A stretch of DNA of 64,000 nucleotides from Asparagopsis taxiformis. Lineage: Eukaryota > Rhodophyta > Florideophyceae > Bonnemaisoniales > Bonnemaisoniaceae. This document shows positions 1 to 10,983 of this stretch, in pieces. Made by a program: the position numbers and the translations under genes. Under the pieces are notes generated by a model that did no database searches, was not told where the DNA came from, and saw nothing but the letters and a program-made list of their open reading frames with translations. Location of the stretch: contig JALQPE010002877.1 of assembly GCA_030407315.1 (NCBI GenBank), forward strand, positions 1 through 64,000, given 5' to 3'. Positions within the stretch are counted from its first letter, which is position 1. Each line of letters opens with the position of its first letter.

Positions 1-16
1 GACGTACCATCATGGT

Positions 17-160
17 TCATATCCCGTCGGAGACAAAGCAACAACTTTTGCCTTGGGAGCCGTATTGATGAATCTAAACCCTTACGCTTTGGAAAGCAGT
101 TTAGATGATCTATACGGCTTCCCACGGCCAGGGTTGTTGCTTTGCTTCCGACGGATATGA
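17..160. repeat. Long imperfect inverted repeat (foldback, MITE-like)
   Basis: The left arm (17-79) and right arm (99-160) are reverse complements with a few mismatches, around a loop of about 19 bases. Shared blocks include CGTCGGA, CAAAGCAACAAC, GCCGTAT and ATCTAAAC. The whole unit would fold into one long hairpin, as foldback or MITE-type elements do. No coding capacity is visible. No second copy was found in this window, so its family is unknown. Confidence 0.8.
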
Positions 161-1120
161 AGATGGAAACAGGGATCTCCAGAATCTGTTGTTTAAGTAG
201 CACTCTGCGGGCGGAAATGACGTGTACTCTAACAATAGAGGGATGAATTTGAAACGGAGCGGTGCGATGGGAGGCCCAGAAAAACGATACCTAGGGTGCG
301 AATTACGCTTTGAAGCACATGACCTGGCAGAACAGGCGCAAAATTATTGTATCTTCTACCGCCTTCTCTAGTCTATAATGACGTCATCACTACAGAAATA
401 TAGGAAAAACACTAGCATATGGGGCCTACTGGAAAGGGGGAGGCGAGGAGTAGGAAAAATGGCGCACTTTCCTGGACGAGGAGTCCGCGCTTCCAGTGAT
501 GATTTGGACGGTATATATCGATGACGTCATTGCATGCTCTGAGCACACTTGGCAGGCAGTCAAAGCGGGCCACGTGGATGTGGGCGGCTAGGAAACAGCA
601 GTGTGGGAGAAATTTTATAATTTTCATGTTGCAAGCGAGCAGTGAATCTGCATTGCAATATATAAATTTATGCTAATTTAAGATATCACACCGAGTACGA
701 TTCAACGAGAGATTGTGCTTTCAACTTGTAAATAGGGCCGAAAATGGTAGAGTATACGAGTAGGAAGTACGTGTATGAGAAAATCAGATTCAGTATTAGT
801 GCCTAGAGCATCACTGCGAAATAAACGGCCGTTTTCCGGAAATGGATACATCTTGGCTGGGTTTGTGGTTAGGGGATGCGATACAAGATAGCAAAACGAT
901 GTTGAGTCCGGATGAAATAGCAATCAATGTGCATAAAGCAATGAGCATAGGGCAAAGCATTGTGGTGAACCAGTTCATTGGATCGAATGAAAGCCTGGAA
1001 AGGTTTCGTAACGGTTAAAAGTAGTAGTACTGTATTGAGATAGTAGTCATGTCATAGAAGTTTAGAGTTGTATTCTATGCAACAAAACTGAGCGAAGAAG
1101 AAAAGAACAAAAACATCAAG
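161..1120. other. Non-coding region upstream of the first transposase, with candidate promoter motifs
   Basis: No credible gene is present; the minus-strand ORFs here are short and featureless. Two perfect TGACGTCA octamers (379-386 and 522-529) match the cyclic-AMP-response-element/bZIP consensus. TATATAAA sits at 659-666, about 455 bp before the transposase start, which is far for a TATA box unless the leader is long. Promoter function is inference only. Confidence 0.4.
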
Positions 1121-4100
1121 ATGGCTCCGAGACGGACTCCTATTCGAAAGAAAACCACAAGTCGTAGGACAAAGGCGAGATTCGATTCACTCAATGTGGC
1201 CAGTCCCAGTAAACAGCTTCCTGGGAAACTGCAGGGAGAAATCCGCAGCAGTGATGCAGCCTGCATGAACAAAGAAATCCCGAGAGGTAATGAGCTACGA
1301 CGTGAGTGTACCACAGATGACCTATTGGAGTCCCCAATCCCTATGGGTGACACAATAGAAGGTTGTATTGATGTGTACAGCAACAACGATGAAGCTGGAA
1401 GTGACATCTACGTAGCATCGAGCACGCTAATGGAATCGGAAGAAGCAACCGGACGAGGTTCTGATTCCATTTCAACTGGAGGCCCGATAGACCGAAATGC
1501 TGGGGATGAAGCATGTGGTGATTTCAAGGCATTACTACAATGGCCTGCGATGTATGGGGCTCTTCAGCTGAGTGGAACTCAAAGAATGACAAGAGCCCAC
1601 TATGAAGGTACCCTGTTCGGAATGAATTTCCGCAGAGATCCAAGTGAGCACGTCCCGTCGGACTCTGTGATGCGACAGAAGATACTACCATTCTTGAGGA
1701 AACACTGCTATGCAAAGAGCTGTGACATCGAGTTTCCGATAGACCTTCGAAAGAGCGGAGCAAGAGCTGCACAGCATCGAGGTGCAGTAGGAACCCGTGG
1801 AACAACAGATGACAGAGACAATTGTGGAGGAATGGCGAAAGTTCGTATTGTACTCCCAAGCACATGGGCTCTGAAAGATGTCCAGACTCGACCAATCTTT
1901 AAAGCATTCCGCAGTGATGCGAACAATCGAAGCTCGGAAGGAGAAAAATCAACCGCAGAGTGCAGCATTGAAGATTCGTTCATTGCAAAGTGCAGGAGGG
2001 GTGTTTTGAGCGACCCATTCGTTCGCACAGCAGTTGTTCCCATTGACAGCGATGGGAAAAAGGGTTTGAAGCACATTTATGTACCTGATGGAACAGCAAT
2101 TCGAATCCGATGTCATCCAGGAGCTCGTCAGGTTGCCGTCATCGAAAGAGCAAAAGGGTTCAGGAAGAATGACAGAGATGGTGGGAAACCGAAGAGGAGA
2201 AGAGTGGCGGTTACGTCGTTGTGGGAACTTCATGCTAGGACCATAGTTACCTATGAGGCTCGACACGACGGTGAGCATGATGTGCATGTCGAAAAATATC
2301 TGCAGCCGCGAATGTCACATCTATTGGAATGGGAGAGGCAGCATGCTCTGCGAGCGATATCGCAATGTGTAATCGGAGCAGGAGCCAAGGGAAAAGGAAC
2401 ACGAGCTGGGGACGTGATAACCGTTCTATTACCAATTGGAATGGAAGAGGGTGATATTGTTCCACACGTCGTATTGGTGAACAGGTATTTGAAAGAGCAG
2501 GTCGGAGAAGCATCCACCATGTTACTTTGCTTTTCACCGGGCGCGAGCTTTGCTGAAGCCAGAAACCCGCCCGATAGACTAGGAAGCCCCAACTATGAAG
2601 AAATTCGTGTTTCAGGGGTGTTCTCGGATGGTTTCGGAGACCACAGGTCGCAATGGCACCCAGCGTCTCCGCGAGAAGATGCACCATGTTGGGGAAAGCT
2701 GGAGGATGGTCGAAACTACTTTGTTTACCGATTTCTCCTTTACACGGATGACTTTGAACCATTCACAAGCAGGAAGGGAAGTTTTGGTGGATGCTATATG
2801 TTACCTCTCAATCTACCGCCTCGGAAAAGGGGAAGCTACCAAGCGGTTCGAGTGATTGGTTTGCCACCTCCGGGAGTGTCCACAAATTGTGTATTGCGAT
2901 ATATCGTTCAAGATATAGTGCGAGGAAGCACAGAGGGTTTCCCAACGAAAAATGCAGAGGGAGAAGATATTGTGGTATTTCTAGACCCAGTGGGGAGCAT
3001 TGGAGACTATCCTGCAGTTTCACATACCCTGGATGTTCTTGGACACACATCAAACTCTCCGTGCCACATCTGCAGTTTCCGCAAATATGACCTGAGCAGT
3101 ACTGGTGGCACGAAGAATGCATACACTTCGGTAGTGAACGGGCAAACATCGACGCATGCCAGGAGCAAGTATCGGAATGCATCGACACGTAAGGATGCCA
3201 CAGAAACCCAGCTTCGCACTCTCGGACTGGCTGCAGAAGAAGGGGAAGATTTACCATTTCATGTCCTGAGCACTTCCTTGGAAGCAGTGCAGGAAGAAGT
3301 ACCGAAGACGGAAAACGGAGTTTCAGTTGTCCCAGCAATTTTTGACCCGTACCGTTCCGCAGTGATAGCACCTGACCATCTATTGTCTGGACTGGCACAA
3401 GATGTACTGAACGCTTGTATTTCAGCTGCCAGCCCACGAATTCGAGAGGTAGCTGAATTGCAAATTCTGGGCGCTCTGAAGAAGTTCAGGATGGGAAGGC
3501 AGAACCGTTTATTTGGAACCAACAATCTGCTTTCCATGAACATGAGTGACATATTCAGTGTGCTTCTGATAGCACCTATGGCATTCGAAAACGCAGCTCG
3601 AATGATGGATGGGAAAGGGGAAGGTCATCGTGAAAAATTTGATGGGGCCGTCAAACTAGTAGTGATGTTTCAGAAGCTGGTTTCGTGTATTAGTTTCATG
3701 CCCGTATGGTGGAAAGACGGTCCCCATGAAGTAGAGACGGCTGACGGAGAAGGTGGCAGGAATGAATACATTCTGGGAAGAACTGTAGACTACGTGGAGA
3801 CGTTGAATGAGTATTGTCGGAAAGTGAAGGGAGCAGGAGCACATTTGGACAAGCCTAATGTTCATCGTCTTGTCGAGTTTTGTGTTCATACGCTTCCTGC
3901 CTACGGCTCTGTGAAGCACGTGCAGGAGCTTATATTCGAACGGATGCATCAGCCGCTGAAGAAAGGTGTGAGAATGTCCAATCACCAAAGCGAACAGCTT
4001 TCAGCGCTGGAATTAGTTCTTGCGGATGACTGGCAGACGAGAGTGGCCATTGTTTTGCGCGAAATCGGCATGGAGCCACAACATTGGTCCTCGTCCGAAT

Positions 4101-4924
4101 GCTCTCAAATGGTCAACGTTCTTTCACAGGAGCTAGGGAGAGAAATAGATGTGGAAGACGAGGTAGTGAAAAACTGCTTCCAGGAACCGGTTCTCCAGCT
4201 TCTCTCCCAGCGTCGAGGAAAGATATTGTCGGCGGATGGTGAAATTGTGACGTGGAGAGGGCATGGAGGTATATCTATTGACGAGGTCAAGGAGTACATG
4301 AATGGAAAATGTGATATGGCAGAGGGTGCTGTAGGTGTTTTCAAACGGTTCTTTACCGAAAGGTACGGAAGCGGAACAAGCGGGTGTGGAAAGTATGCCG
4401 AATGGGTGAGAAGAGTTTCTAGAAGCACTACGACAGAGTGGGGAAGGAAAACAGTGCAGAGGTCTGGCTCTCTAGAATCAGGAGCTATCATCCATGCTGT
4501 TTGCCCTGAACAGATGAAATGTGAGGATGGTGCAACTTCACAAGCGATTCTGTACCCGGCGTCTCGTCTCACATCAGAGATAATGCGGGGAAGAATTAAT
4601 TATGAACCGCGGTTTTTTATTGTTCTAGCGTTCTTTATCCTGAGGAACGAGAGTGCGAGAGATGAGCAAGGTACAGCTTATGGAGTTTGCCTGGGTTTGC
4701 AAAAAACTGATGAAGGAGTGTTCAAGGTCGAAGAGAGGCGACGAACAGTAATTGTGGAGATGAGTGAGGGAGTCACTGAGGTGTTTGGTATGCACTATTG
4801 CAATGGGAGTGTATGCGAATATGATGAGAACATGAGGGAGGTAAGGCACGGACCCGGACTGCTGGAGGGTGGAGAGATATATGCACTATGTAGGCGAGAC
4901 GGATTTCCACCGAGGGCTGCATGA
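1121..4924 (+). CDS. DDE transposase, CACTA/KDZ-like RNase H fold (transposase 1)
   Basis: This 1267-residue intronless ORF opens with a basic, probably nuclear-targeting tail (MAPRRTPIRKK). The catalytic core shows the signature of the CACTA/Plavaka/KDZ transposase group. The first acidic site is YTDDF (D543/D544). The second is GDYPA (D629), followed by a zinc-binding insertion (GH-x5-PCHIC). After a long helical insertion comes FERMHQ, with E940 as the likely third catalytic residue. The C-terminus, RDGFPPRAA, is nearly the same as that of the transposase at 54390-58436. The start is in a good Kozak context (AAGATGGC). The gene appears intact and could mobilise its surroundings. Family placement rests on motif order rather than on a database search, so the exact superfamily is uncertain. 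Confidence 0.85.
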   Translation: MAPRRTPIRKKTTSRRTKARFDSLNVASPSKQLPGKLQGEIRSSDAACMNKEIPRGNELRRECTTDDLLESPIPMGDTIEGCIDVYSNNDEAGSDIYVASSTLMESEEATGRGSDSISTGGPIDRNAGDEACGDFKALLQWPAMYGALQLSGTQRMTRAHYEGTLFGMNFRRDPSEHVPSDSVMRQKILPFLRKHCYAKSCDIEFPIDLRKSGARAAQHRGAVGTRGTTDDRDNCGGMAKVRIVLPSTWALKDVQTRPIFKAFRSDANNRSSEGEKSTAECSIEDSFIAKCRRGVLSDPFVRTAVVPIDSDGKKGLKHIYVPDGTAIRIRCHPGARQVAVIERAKGFRKNDRDGGKPKRRRVAVTSLWELHARTIVTYEARHDGEHDVHVEKYLQPRMSHLLEWERQHALRAISQCVIGAGAKGKGTRAGDVITVLLPIGMEEGDIVPHVVLVNRYLKEQVGEASTMLLCFSPGASFAEARNPPDRLGSPNYEEIRVSGVFSDGFGDHRSQWHPASPREDAPCWGKLEDGRNYFVYRFLLYTDDFEPFTSRKGSFGGCYMLPLNLPPRKRGSYQAVRVIGLPPPGVSTNCVLRYIVQDIVRGSTEGFPTKNAEGEDIVVFLDPVGSIGDYPAVSHTLDVLGHTSNSPCHICSFRKYDLSSTGGTKNAYTSVVNGQTSTHARSKYRNASTRKDATETQLRTLGLAAEEGEDLPFHVLSTSLEAVQEEVPKTENGVSVVPAIFDPYRSAVIAPDHLLSGLAQDVLNACISAASPRIREVAELQILGALKKFRMGRQNRLFGTNNLLSMNMSDIFSVLLIAPMAFENAARMMDGKGEGHREKFDGAVKLVVMFQKLVSCISFMPVWWKDGPHEVETADGEGGRNEYILGRTVDYVETLNEYCRKVKGAGAHLDKPNVHRLVEFCVHTLPAYGSVKHVQELIFERMHQPLKKGVRMSNHQSEQLSALELVLADDWQTRVAIVLREIGMEPQHWSSSECSQMVNVLSQELGREIDVEDEVVKNCFQEPVLQLLSQRRGKILSADGEIVTWRGHGGISIDEVKEYMNGKCDMAEGAVGVFKRFFTERYGSGTSGCGKYAEWVRRVSRSTTTEWGRKTVQRSGSLESGAIIHAVCPEQMKCEDGATSQAILYPASRLTSEIMRGRINYEPRFFIVLAFFILRNESARDEQGTAYGVCLGLQKTDEGVFKVEERRRTVIVEMSEGVTEVFGMHYCNGSVCEYDENMREVRHGPGLLEGGEIYALCRRDGFPPRAA

Positions 4925-4936
4925 TTTTTAGGGAAG

Positions 4937-4942
4937 AATAAA
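4937..4942 (+). terminator. Polyadenylation signal AATAAA after transposase 1
   Basis: A canonical AATAAA hexamer begins 12 bases after the transposase stop codon. It is well placed to be the transcript end signal. Use of the site is inferred. Confidence 0.5.
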
Positions 4943-5044
4943 ATGAATAACCAGATGCATCACATATGAATTGTACACTCTAGGGCGGTGGTGGATTGGT
5001 GCAAAGTAGTGGGGAGAGGATCTGAGAGGATGGAGGGAGGTATG

Positions 5045-5475
5045 CTTACAGCAAAGTCATCGTTACGATGACTTTGCTGTAAGAAAACGTTTCCATTACA
5101 GTGGCCAAGAATTTTTACCGGGTAAAAAAATCGTGGCAGCTGTAATGATTTGCTTTCTTACAGCAAAGTCATCGTAACGATGACTTTGCTGTAAGGAACC
5201 GTTTCCTTGCAGTGGCCGAAGAATTTTTTACCGGGTAAAAAATCAGCAAGAAATTTTACCGGGTAAAAAAATTGTGGCCGCTGTAATGATTTGCTTTCTT
5301 ACAGCAAAGTCATCGTTACGATGACTTTGCTGTAAGAAAACGTTTCATTACAGCGGCCACAATTTTTTACCCGGTAAAGAAATCATGGCTGCTGTAATGT
5401 TTTCTTTTCTTACAGCAAAGTCATCGTAACGATGACTTTGCTGTAAGAAAACGTTTCATTACAGCAAATTCATCG
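5045..5475. repeat. Palindrome array A (four P1 palindromes alternating with P2)
   Basis: P1 is a 39-bp palindrome with half-site CTTACAGCAAAGTCATCGT around a single central T or A. Copies lie at 5045-5083, 5157-5195, 5298-5336 and 5409-5447, and the central base alternates T, A, T, A, so copies alternate in orientation. Between them sit copies of a second palindrome, P2 (5095-5146, about 5206-5290, 5347-5398). P2 also runs from TTACAG to CTGTAA but is centred on TTTTTACCSGGTAAAAA. A degenerate half-unit ends the array near 5475. Such arrays suit a sequence-specific DNA-binding protein; which one is unknown. Confidence 0.95.
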
Positions 5476-6146
5476 ATAGTTAAGGTTAAGTAACCAACTT
5501 TAGGATGTCCAGAGGACCTGCTCGTTGTAAGGAATAAGGAATATTGATCAACTGACGAAGAGGAAGCATTTTGAATCGACTAGGGTAGGAACGCAATGAG
5601 ATTTGGTATGCAAGAAAACTGAATCGCAGTAGTGAATAGGTAGTTGAAATGAATTCATATTGATGTTCTTTGGTGTATTGTCCATTGGAGCACATTGAAA
5701 ACCATTTATATGATCACCGTTTAAATAGTCTATGAATCCTTTGCAGCCGAGTACGCCAATAGGAAGAAATTCAAGCAGTGGCCTGCACGGGAACCGTTCA
5801 TTTGTGAGTAGCAAAAGTTAGTGTAGAAATGAATTTTTCAGACTTGTAGGAGAGGTGGATCGTAGTAAATGTATAAAACTCACGTAGAATCGATTGATAG
5901 GAATCAATGGTACGGAAGAAGAAGCGAGGTGGAGAGTGTGGATGAAATAGGTTGTTGGAATATGAATGATAATTGACGTGGTGAGGTAAACGGGTTCGAT
6001 TGCATTATATGCGCTAGAGGTACATACTATTAGGTGTAGATTGATGGAAAGGGCTAAACGCTTTGTGGAGGTATCAGGATCAGGTAGAGTCAGAGGTGCT
6101 GAGCGGGTGCAGCGTAAGGTTCATCAGGACTGAACGTAGGTAGGGA
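5476..6146. other. Non-coding spacer before the first ParB-dioxygenase gene
   Basis: No gene is credible here. The two minus-strand ORFs (69 and 88 residues) have no recognisable domains. The stretch presumably holds the promoter and leader of the gene starting at 6147, but I see no clear TATA box. Confidence 0.5.
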
Positions 6147-9100
6147 ATGTCTTGTCCGGACAGTATAAGAGAGGAAGCTGAGAGACGGGAAGCGCACTCG
6201 GAGGTACCACAATTGTGGATTTCATCGTCTACACAACATTTGAACAGAGAACCGATTGAACGAACTGAGATTGCAGGGATTACAATGGGAGACAATAGTA
6301 TCATGAATACTACAGCGGAGAAGAGCAATTCTCCTTCTGCTGAAGAGAAAAGCATCACTATTGCTCAGTACAGCTCTTCTAAAGTGCAAGTTGATCCTCG
6401 CAAAGTGAAATTTCCGACAGTGACCTCCCGTTTGGTGCGACCGGGTCGTGTAAACGAACTGGCCAGCATTTTCATGGATAGAGGTTTCTCTACCACTGGA
6501 ACTATGATTACAGTCTGCAAAATGGAAGATAACGAAGGAGACGAGTTTTACTGCATCGATGGCTCTCATCGCATAGCTGCTCTGCAACTATGCCTGGAGA
6601 AGTACTCAGGAAAGAACAGGGATTCCTTGGAATTGGTTTGGGTACAACAGTTGATTGCGCCGAACGGGCGTCTAATTTTCGATGCGCTGGAGGTTCTGAA
6701 ACTGTCTCTCGAAGCCAATATACAAACTCACGATGTCGCTTCTGTGAGCATTGCCGACAATGTGTGTGCGGTCATAGAGTTTCTCAGGTTTTCCAACCAG
6801 ATGGATCTTCCTGTTGTCCGGCTTATTCCTATTCTGAAAGAAGTGAGCTATATTCTGCCGTCCGACAGGAACCGTTCGGAGAACTCGTATAGGCAGTACA
6901 TCAACATTGCGAAGGGGTTCAATCGCACAGACAGCGTTGCTTTCGTGTACTGGAGCTCTATCCCTAGCGTTTACAATGCTTTGGATAGGAACAGAGAAAT
7001 CGAGGATGCAAGAACCGAGGGAAGAGATCCGGACTTTTCTCGAATTGACTCTGCCGATATGTACGGGTGCGTGCTCGATCTTGTCAATAACGCAATATTC
7101 CGCAATGGCACGGACGGACGCGGGACGCGCGATAAGGAGTGGTTCCAGTGGTTTGTGCTCGAGATGACAGCGTCGTGGACAAGGATGAGGAGGAAGAGAG
7201 GACTTGTCAGAAATATCGGAAGCGGAAGTCCGTTCACGATGCGCACTTGGCTACTGGCTCTGTTGGCCATCTATGATATGGCAGAGGTCGTCCGCAAGTG
7301 GTTGAACTCTGCAACGATGGAGGAATTCGTGCGAACGGATTTGGCAGCAGAAAACGCGAAGGAGGTCGGGGATAATGATCATCGCATTGGAGAGCGCATT
7401 GTATTCGTCCTTGTCGACTTTCATGACGACGTGGTAGACAGTAGCAGTCTGAGAACCAAGAACGGGATGTTTACAAACAGTTTTTACGACAAACTGGAAT
7501 ATGCTACCGGGACAAAGGCAATGCAGGAGACGAAAGCGGAGGAGGAGAGGGAACGGAATCGCATGACCCCCGGAGAAATAGAAAAAGCACTTGTTGATGG
7601 CGCCAAAGCAGAAGACGAAGAAGCACCTACTGCCGCAGAACAGGGAAATAATTCTACAGAGAAGGAAACTGTGGAAACTTCTGGTCCTGTTCAAGCAGAA
7701 GAAGGAGTATCTGCCGAAGCCCAAGCAGAGCAGGAAGTTTCTGCTGTTGTGGAGGAAGAACAGGAAATTACTCCAAATGTGGTGGCTGAAGAAGTGATTC
7801 CTGCTGTCGCGACGAAAGCAATAGAAGAGGCACCTCTGAGCACCCCGAAAGAAGCAGAAGACCGTCCTGCCGCAGCAAAAGAGGGAGGACAGGAACGTCC
7901 TGCCACGCGTCTTGCAGCAGCTGAGAAGAGGGAAGCAGAACGTCTTGCTGTTCTCCAAAAAGAACAGGAACGTCTTTCAGCTTCAAGGGCAGAGCGGGAA
8001 AGTCGTGCCAGGGATAATTCGCCGGGAAGGATTGTCAGAGAAGATCTTCCTCAGGGAAGGAAACAAAGCGGCGATACGCAAAGTCTGGATATCAACTTGG
8101 ACAATAGTGGTCGCATGGACATAGACACGCCTGGACAACAAGCTGGAGATGCGCAGAACCGCTCTGTGATATTGAAACTTCGAATCAGGACACCAGAAAC
8201 TTACAGCACTAGCCCGGCCGAAGTGGACAAGGAGAATTCGGGAAGAAGCAGGAGTTCTGGTGGAAGCGGCGATGAAAACGAGTCCAGGTTGGATAAGAAG
8301 CGAAGAAGGGAAGATACTAGCGCGAAGTTTTCTGAGCCCAATACGCCGGATGACAACATTGAGATTGGGCCTCCCCGGGAAAAGAAGAGTAGAGTCAATG
8401 CAAGAAAACGAACGACTGGAGAAGAAGCACCACTCTTCACTGACGAGCAAGAAAACTCCCTTCCAGACCGCACATTCGCAGAGGACATACCTGAGAAGCT
8501 GCCTTTATGCGTTCCTTCCAACTCGAGAATGAAGTATTATATCACAGAAGAAGACATTGATACAATCCGGACGGAGATAATGGAAGCAGCTGCAGGCTAC
8601 TCTACTTTGGTATGTCCCCTCGGTTCTTGTGAAAGCCAACAATACTTCAGCTACCAGAGAAGAATGATCGACGAGCTTGGTTACGTGGTGTTGCAAGACA
8701 TTTTCTCTTCTACTACAGTGGGAGCAGCTACGCACGAGTTATTCACACAGATGGCCAGCACATTCCAAGGTACTACAAGTGGCTCAAGTGCAAGTCAGAA
8801 GAACCCGTGGAAACCACTTCGACCGAAAGACAGCACTGGTGTATTCAAGACGGACCGGAAAAGCATCTGCGATGACCTTGAGCAAGAAAGCGCGCGGCAG
8901 TACAGGAACAAGCTGATTCTGGAGCTAGGTAAGGCGATTTGTGCGGAGAACCTGAAGCTCGGGTTTGGAAGAGAAGAAGCGGTGGTCTTTCCAGAAACGG
9001 GTCTTCGTCTGATTTTGACCGCAGAAGGTAGTCAGGAGCAACTTATGCATACCGATGTTCCCGTCCGTGAGGGAACTGGAACTGGTCCTCTCAACTCGCC

Positions 9101-9407
9101 ATCATATTTCATGATGGCTGCTGGTGCGGATGGGTTCATCATTCGTATCGCCAAGTTCAGCCATGTGTGCCTAAGTCATCCAGCGAAAGACAAGTACCGC
9201 GTGCCAGTGACGAACGTGCGCATCCCACCGTATTCCCTGCTTGTATGCCGAACGGACGTGTATCACGGAGGAATGGGATTCGCGGAGGGTCGTTCTTCGG
9301 TGAGGTACCAGCATCCTATCCGGTCCCATCTATCACTGCGAACTTCCAGGGAGAAGTTGCTACAGCCTCCCTTCAATGTCAACTACTGGGAGCGTTTAGA
9401 TATCTGA
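6147..9407 (+). CDS. ParB-like domain fused to a 2OG/Fe(II) dioxygenase-like domain (copy 1)
   Basis: The protein has 1086 residues and three parts. Residues about 85-290 resemble the ParB/Srx fold: DGSHRIAAL (138-146) matches the ParB box whose bacterial form is G-E-R-R-x-R-A, and EANIQTHDV (from 189) resembles the ParB ENIQR box. Next is a low-complexity E/A/Q-rich linker (about 460-680) with basic NLS-like clusters (KKRRRE). The C-terminal part (from about 792) has the block SRMKYY, then GLRLILTAEG, then an HxD pair (H968, D970) and a distal H1040 in DVYHGG. That is the metal-binding triad expected of 2OG-Fe(II) oxygenases. The substrate is unknown; oxidised nucleobases are possible given the context. 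A later ATG at 6285 is an alternative start. Confidence 0.75.
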   Translation: MSCPDSIREEAERREAHSEVPQLWISSSTQHLNREPIERTEIAGITMGDNSIMNTTAEKSNSPSAEEKSITIAQYSSSKVQVDPRKVKFPTVTSRLVRPGRVNELASIFMDRGFSTTGTMITVCKMEDNEGDEFYCIDGSHRIAALQLCLEKYSGKNRDSLELVWVQQLIAPNGRLIFDALEVLKLSLEANIQTHDVASVSIADNVCAVIEFLRFSNQMDLPVVRLIPILKEVSYILPSDRNRSENSYRQYINIAKGFNRTDSVAFVYWSSIPSVYNALDRNREIEDARTEGRDPDFSRIDSADMYGCVLDLVNNAIFRNGTDGRGTRDKEWFQWFVLEMTASWTRMRRKRGLVRNIGSGSPFTMRTWLLALLAIYDMAEVVRKWLNSATMEEFVRTDLAAENAKEVGDNDHRIGERIVFVLVDFHDDVVDSSSLRTKNGMFTNSFYDKLEYATGTKAMQETKAEEERERNRMTPGEIEKALVDGAKAEDEEAPTAAEQGNNSTEKETVETSGPVQAEEGVSAEAQAEQEVSAVVEEEQEITPNVVAEEVIPAVATKAIEEAPLSTPKEAEDRPAAAKEGGQERPATRLAAAEKREAERLAVLQKEQERLSASRAERESRARDNSPGRIVREDLPQGRKQSGDTQSLDINLDNSGRMDIDTPGQQAGDAQNRSVILKLRIRTPETYSTSPAEVDKENSGRSRSSGGSGDENESRLDKKRRREDTSAKFSEPNTPDDNIEIGPPREKKSRVNARKRTTGEEAPLFTDEQENSLPDRTFAEDIPEKLPLCVPSNSRMKYYITEEDIDTIRTEIMEAAAGYSTLVCPLGSCESQQYFSYQRRMIDELGYVVLQDIFSSTTVGAATHELFTQMASTFQGTTSGSSASQKNPWKPLRPKDSTGVFKTDRKSICDDLEQESARQYRNKLILELGKAICAENLKLGFGREEAVVFPETGLRLILTAEGSQEQLMHTDVPVREGTGTGPLNSPSYFMMAAGADGFIIRIAKFSHVCLSHPAKDKYRVPVTNVRIPPYSLLVCRTDVYHGGMGFAEGRSSVRYQHPIRSHLSLRTSREKLLQPPFNVNYWERLDI

Positions 9408-9657
9408 TGAAATTAGTTCTTAATAGCATTCTATGGCAGGCATCAAGGCCGCCTTCAAGTAAACGATGAAAGTTAGGCTAGTACATGACGTTTGCGTATG
9501 TAGACGGGTCGAGAGATATACAATACTCAATTTAATATGAGAAGGGGAGGAAACTATGGTGGGCACTACTAGAATAGAACAAGGTAATATCGCAGTCGTC
9601 TTTGGTTACAACATTGAGGTGAGGAAGGCTTACAGATGATGCAGTTTCGCTGGGGTG

Positions 9658-10014
9658 CTGACAGCAAAGTCATCGTTACGATGACTTTGCTGTAATGATT
9701 TGATTTCTTACAGCAAAGTCATCGTAACGATGACTTTGCTGTAAGAAATCAAATCATTACAGCGGCCACAATTTTTTACCGGGTAAAAAATTCTTGCTGA
9801 TTTTTTTACCCGGTAAAATTTTCTCACCACTGTAATCAAACCTTTCCTTACAGCAAAGTCATCGTAACGATGACTTTGCTGTAAGCATCCCGGGTAAACG
9901 GCTTCGGCTGTAAGCGGTTGGGAGTTTCGTCCGTCTCCCACCCTGGGAAGGGTGAGAAGGGAAGTGTGGAGCCGGGAACATCGTACAACGATGGTTTGGA
10001 CGACTGTTGACGGC
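9658..10014. repeat. Palindrome array B with long right-hand flank
   Basis: P1 copies lie at 9659-9695, 9707-9745 and 9847-9885, with one P2 type at 9756-9836 that has two ACCSGGT centres. A terminal half-palindrome P3 (GGGTAAACGGCTTCGGCTG) closes it at 9886-9914. The flank 9915-10014 (GGGAGTTTCGTCC, GTGTGGAG, GGAACATC, GGTTTGGACGACTGTTGAC) is the reverse complement, with substitutions, of the flank to the left of array E (15839-15990). It may therefore mark the right end of an element. Confidence 0.9.
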
Positions 10015-10455
10015 TCTGGGGAGCACTCTGCGTCGTGCAAGCCTGGTTTGCGCTGGCTGCACTACCTGGTATTGAACGGTTCTGTGCGCAAAGTTTACTC
10101 ATGAAGGAGGTAGGGTGTTGTGTACCACACCAACCATAGTTACTAACATTTGCAGTGTACTCTAGTGATGTAATTATTATTCTAGTTTCTAGCTATACAA
10201 TGATATTAAGTAAGTCAGATGTGCACAGAGCATGGTCTAAGCCTAGCACGGTAGAGAAAGATGGAAGAAAGATTGAAGGGTAGGCATGCAGAGGTATGAA
10301 GGCAGCAGTATGTGTAGACTATGGCAGTGGTAAGAAAATATTTCATGCACCAAAGGGTGGGTAGAGTGACATTAGAGAGGTGGTGTGTAGGGGGAAGGTA
10401 GGTGGAGATGATGAAGGAGGACAACAGAAACGAGAGCGAGGGTTGAGACCAACGG
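10015..10455. other. Non-coding spacer between palindrome arrays B and C
   Basis: No supported gene. The short minus-strand ORF at 10215-10424 has no domain. The sequence is purine-rich on the plus strand near 10240-10450. I see nothing else of note. Confidence 0.5.
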
Positions 10456-10779
10456 CTTACAGATGGAGCAGTTTACCAGGGATGCTTACAGCAAAGTCAT
10501 CGTTACGATGACTTTGCTGTAAGGAAAGGTTTCATTACAGTGGCCATGATTTCTTTACCCGGTAAAAAAATTCCTGGCCGCTGTAATGAAAACGTTTTCT
10601 TACAGCAAAGTCATCGTAACGATGACTTTGCTGTCAGGAAACAAAACATTACAGTGGCCATGATTTCTTTACCCGGTAAAAAAATTCCTGGCCTCTGTAA
10701 TGAAACGTTTCCTTACAGCAAAGTCATCGTAACGATGGCTTTGCTGTAAGGATCCTTGGTAAACTGCCTGAGCTGTAAT
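10456..10779. repeat. Palindrome array C, a symmetric complete unit (P3-P1-P2-P1-P2-P1-P3)
   Basis: This is the cleanest array. A left P3 half (10456-10484) is followed by P1 (10485-10523), P2 (10534-10587), P1 (10599-10637), P2 (10648-10701), P1 (10712-10750) and a right P3 half in inverse orientation (to 10779). The whole 324-bp unit is therefore an inverted repeat starting CTTACAG and ending CTGTAA. It behaves like a self-contained repeat or a subterminal binding cassette lying 200 bp upstream of the next gene. Confidence 0.95.
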
Positions 10780-10983
10780 TGTCGTACAACGAAAAGTGAT
10801 GTGGAAGGTTCGGATTGGTCAACCGCTGAATATCATTACCAGGGTGTATACTAATAGGAATATGTCAGATCTCTAAGTTTCGCCTATCTTACTCAGCTTA
10901 CGCAGCAAAACAGCTTGTCGTTCAGATCTTCTTCTCTCTTTCTCAATCTTTCACTCTTCGTTTGTCAATCACTCACCAAAGCA

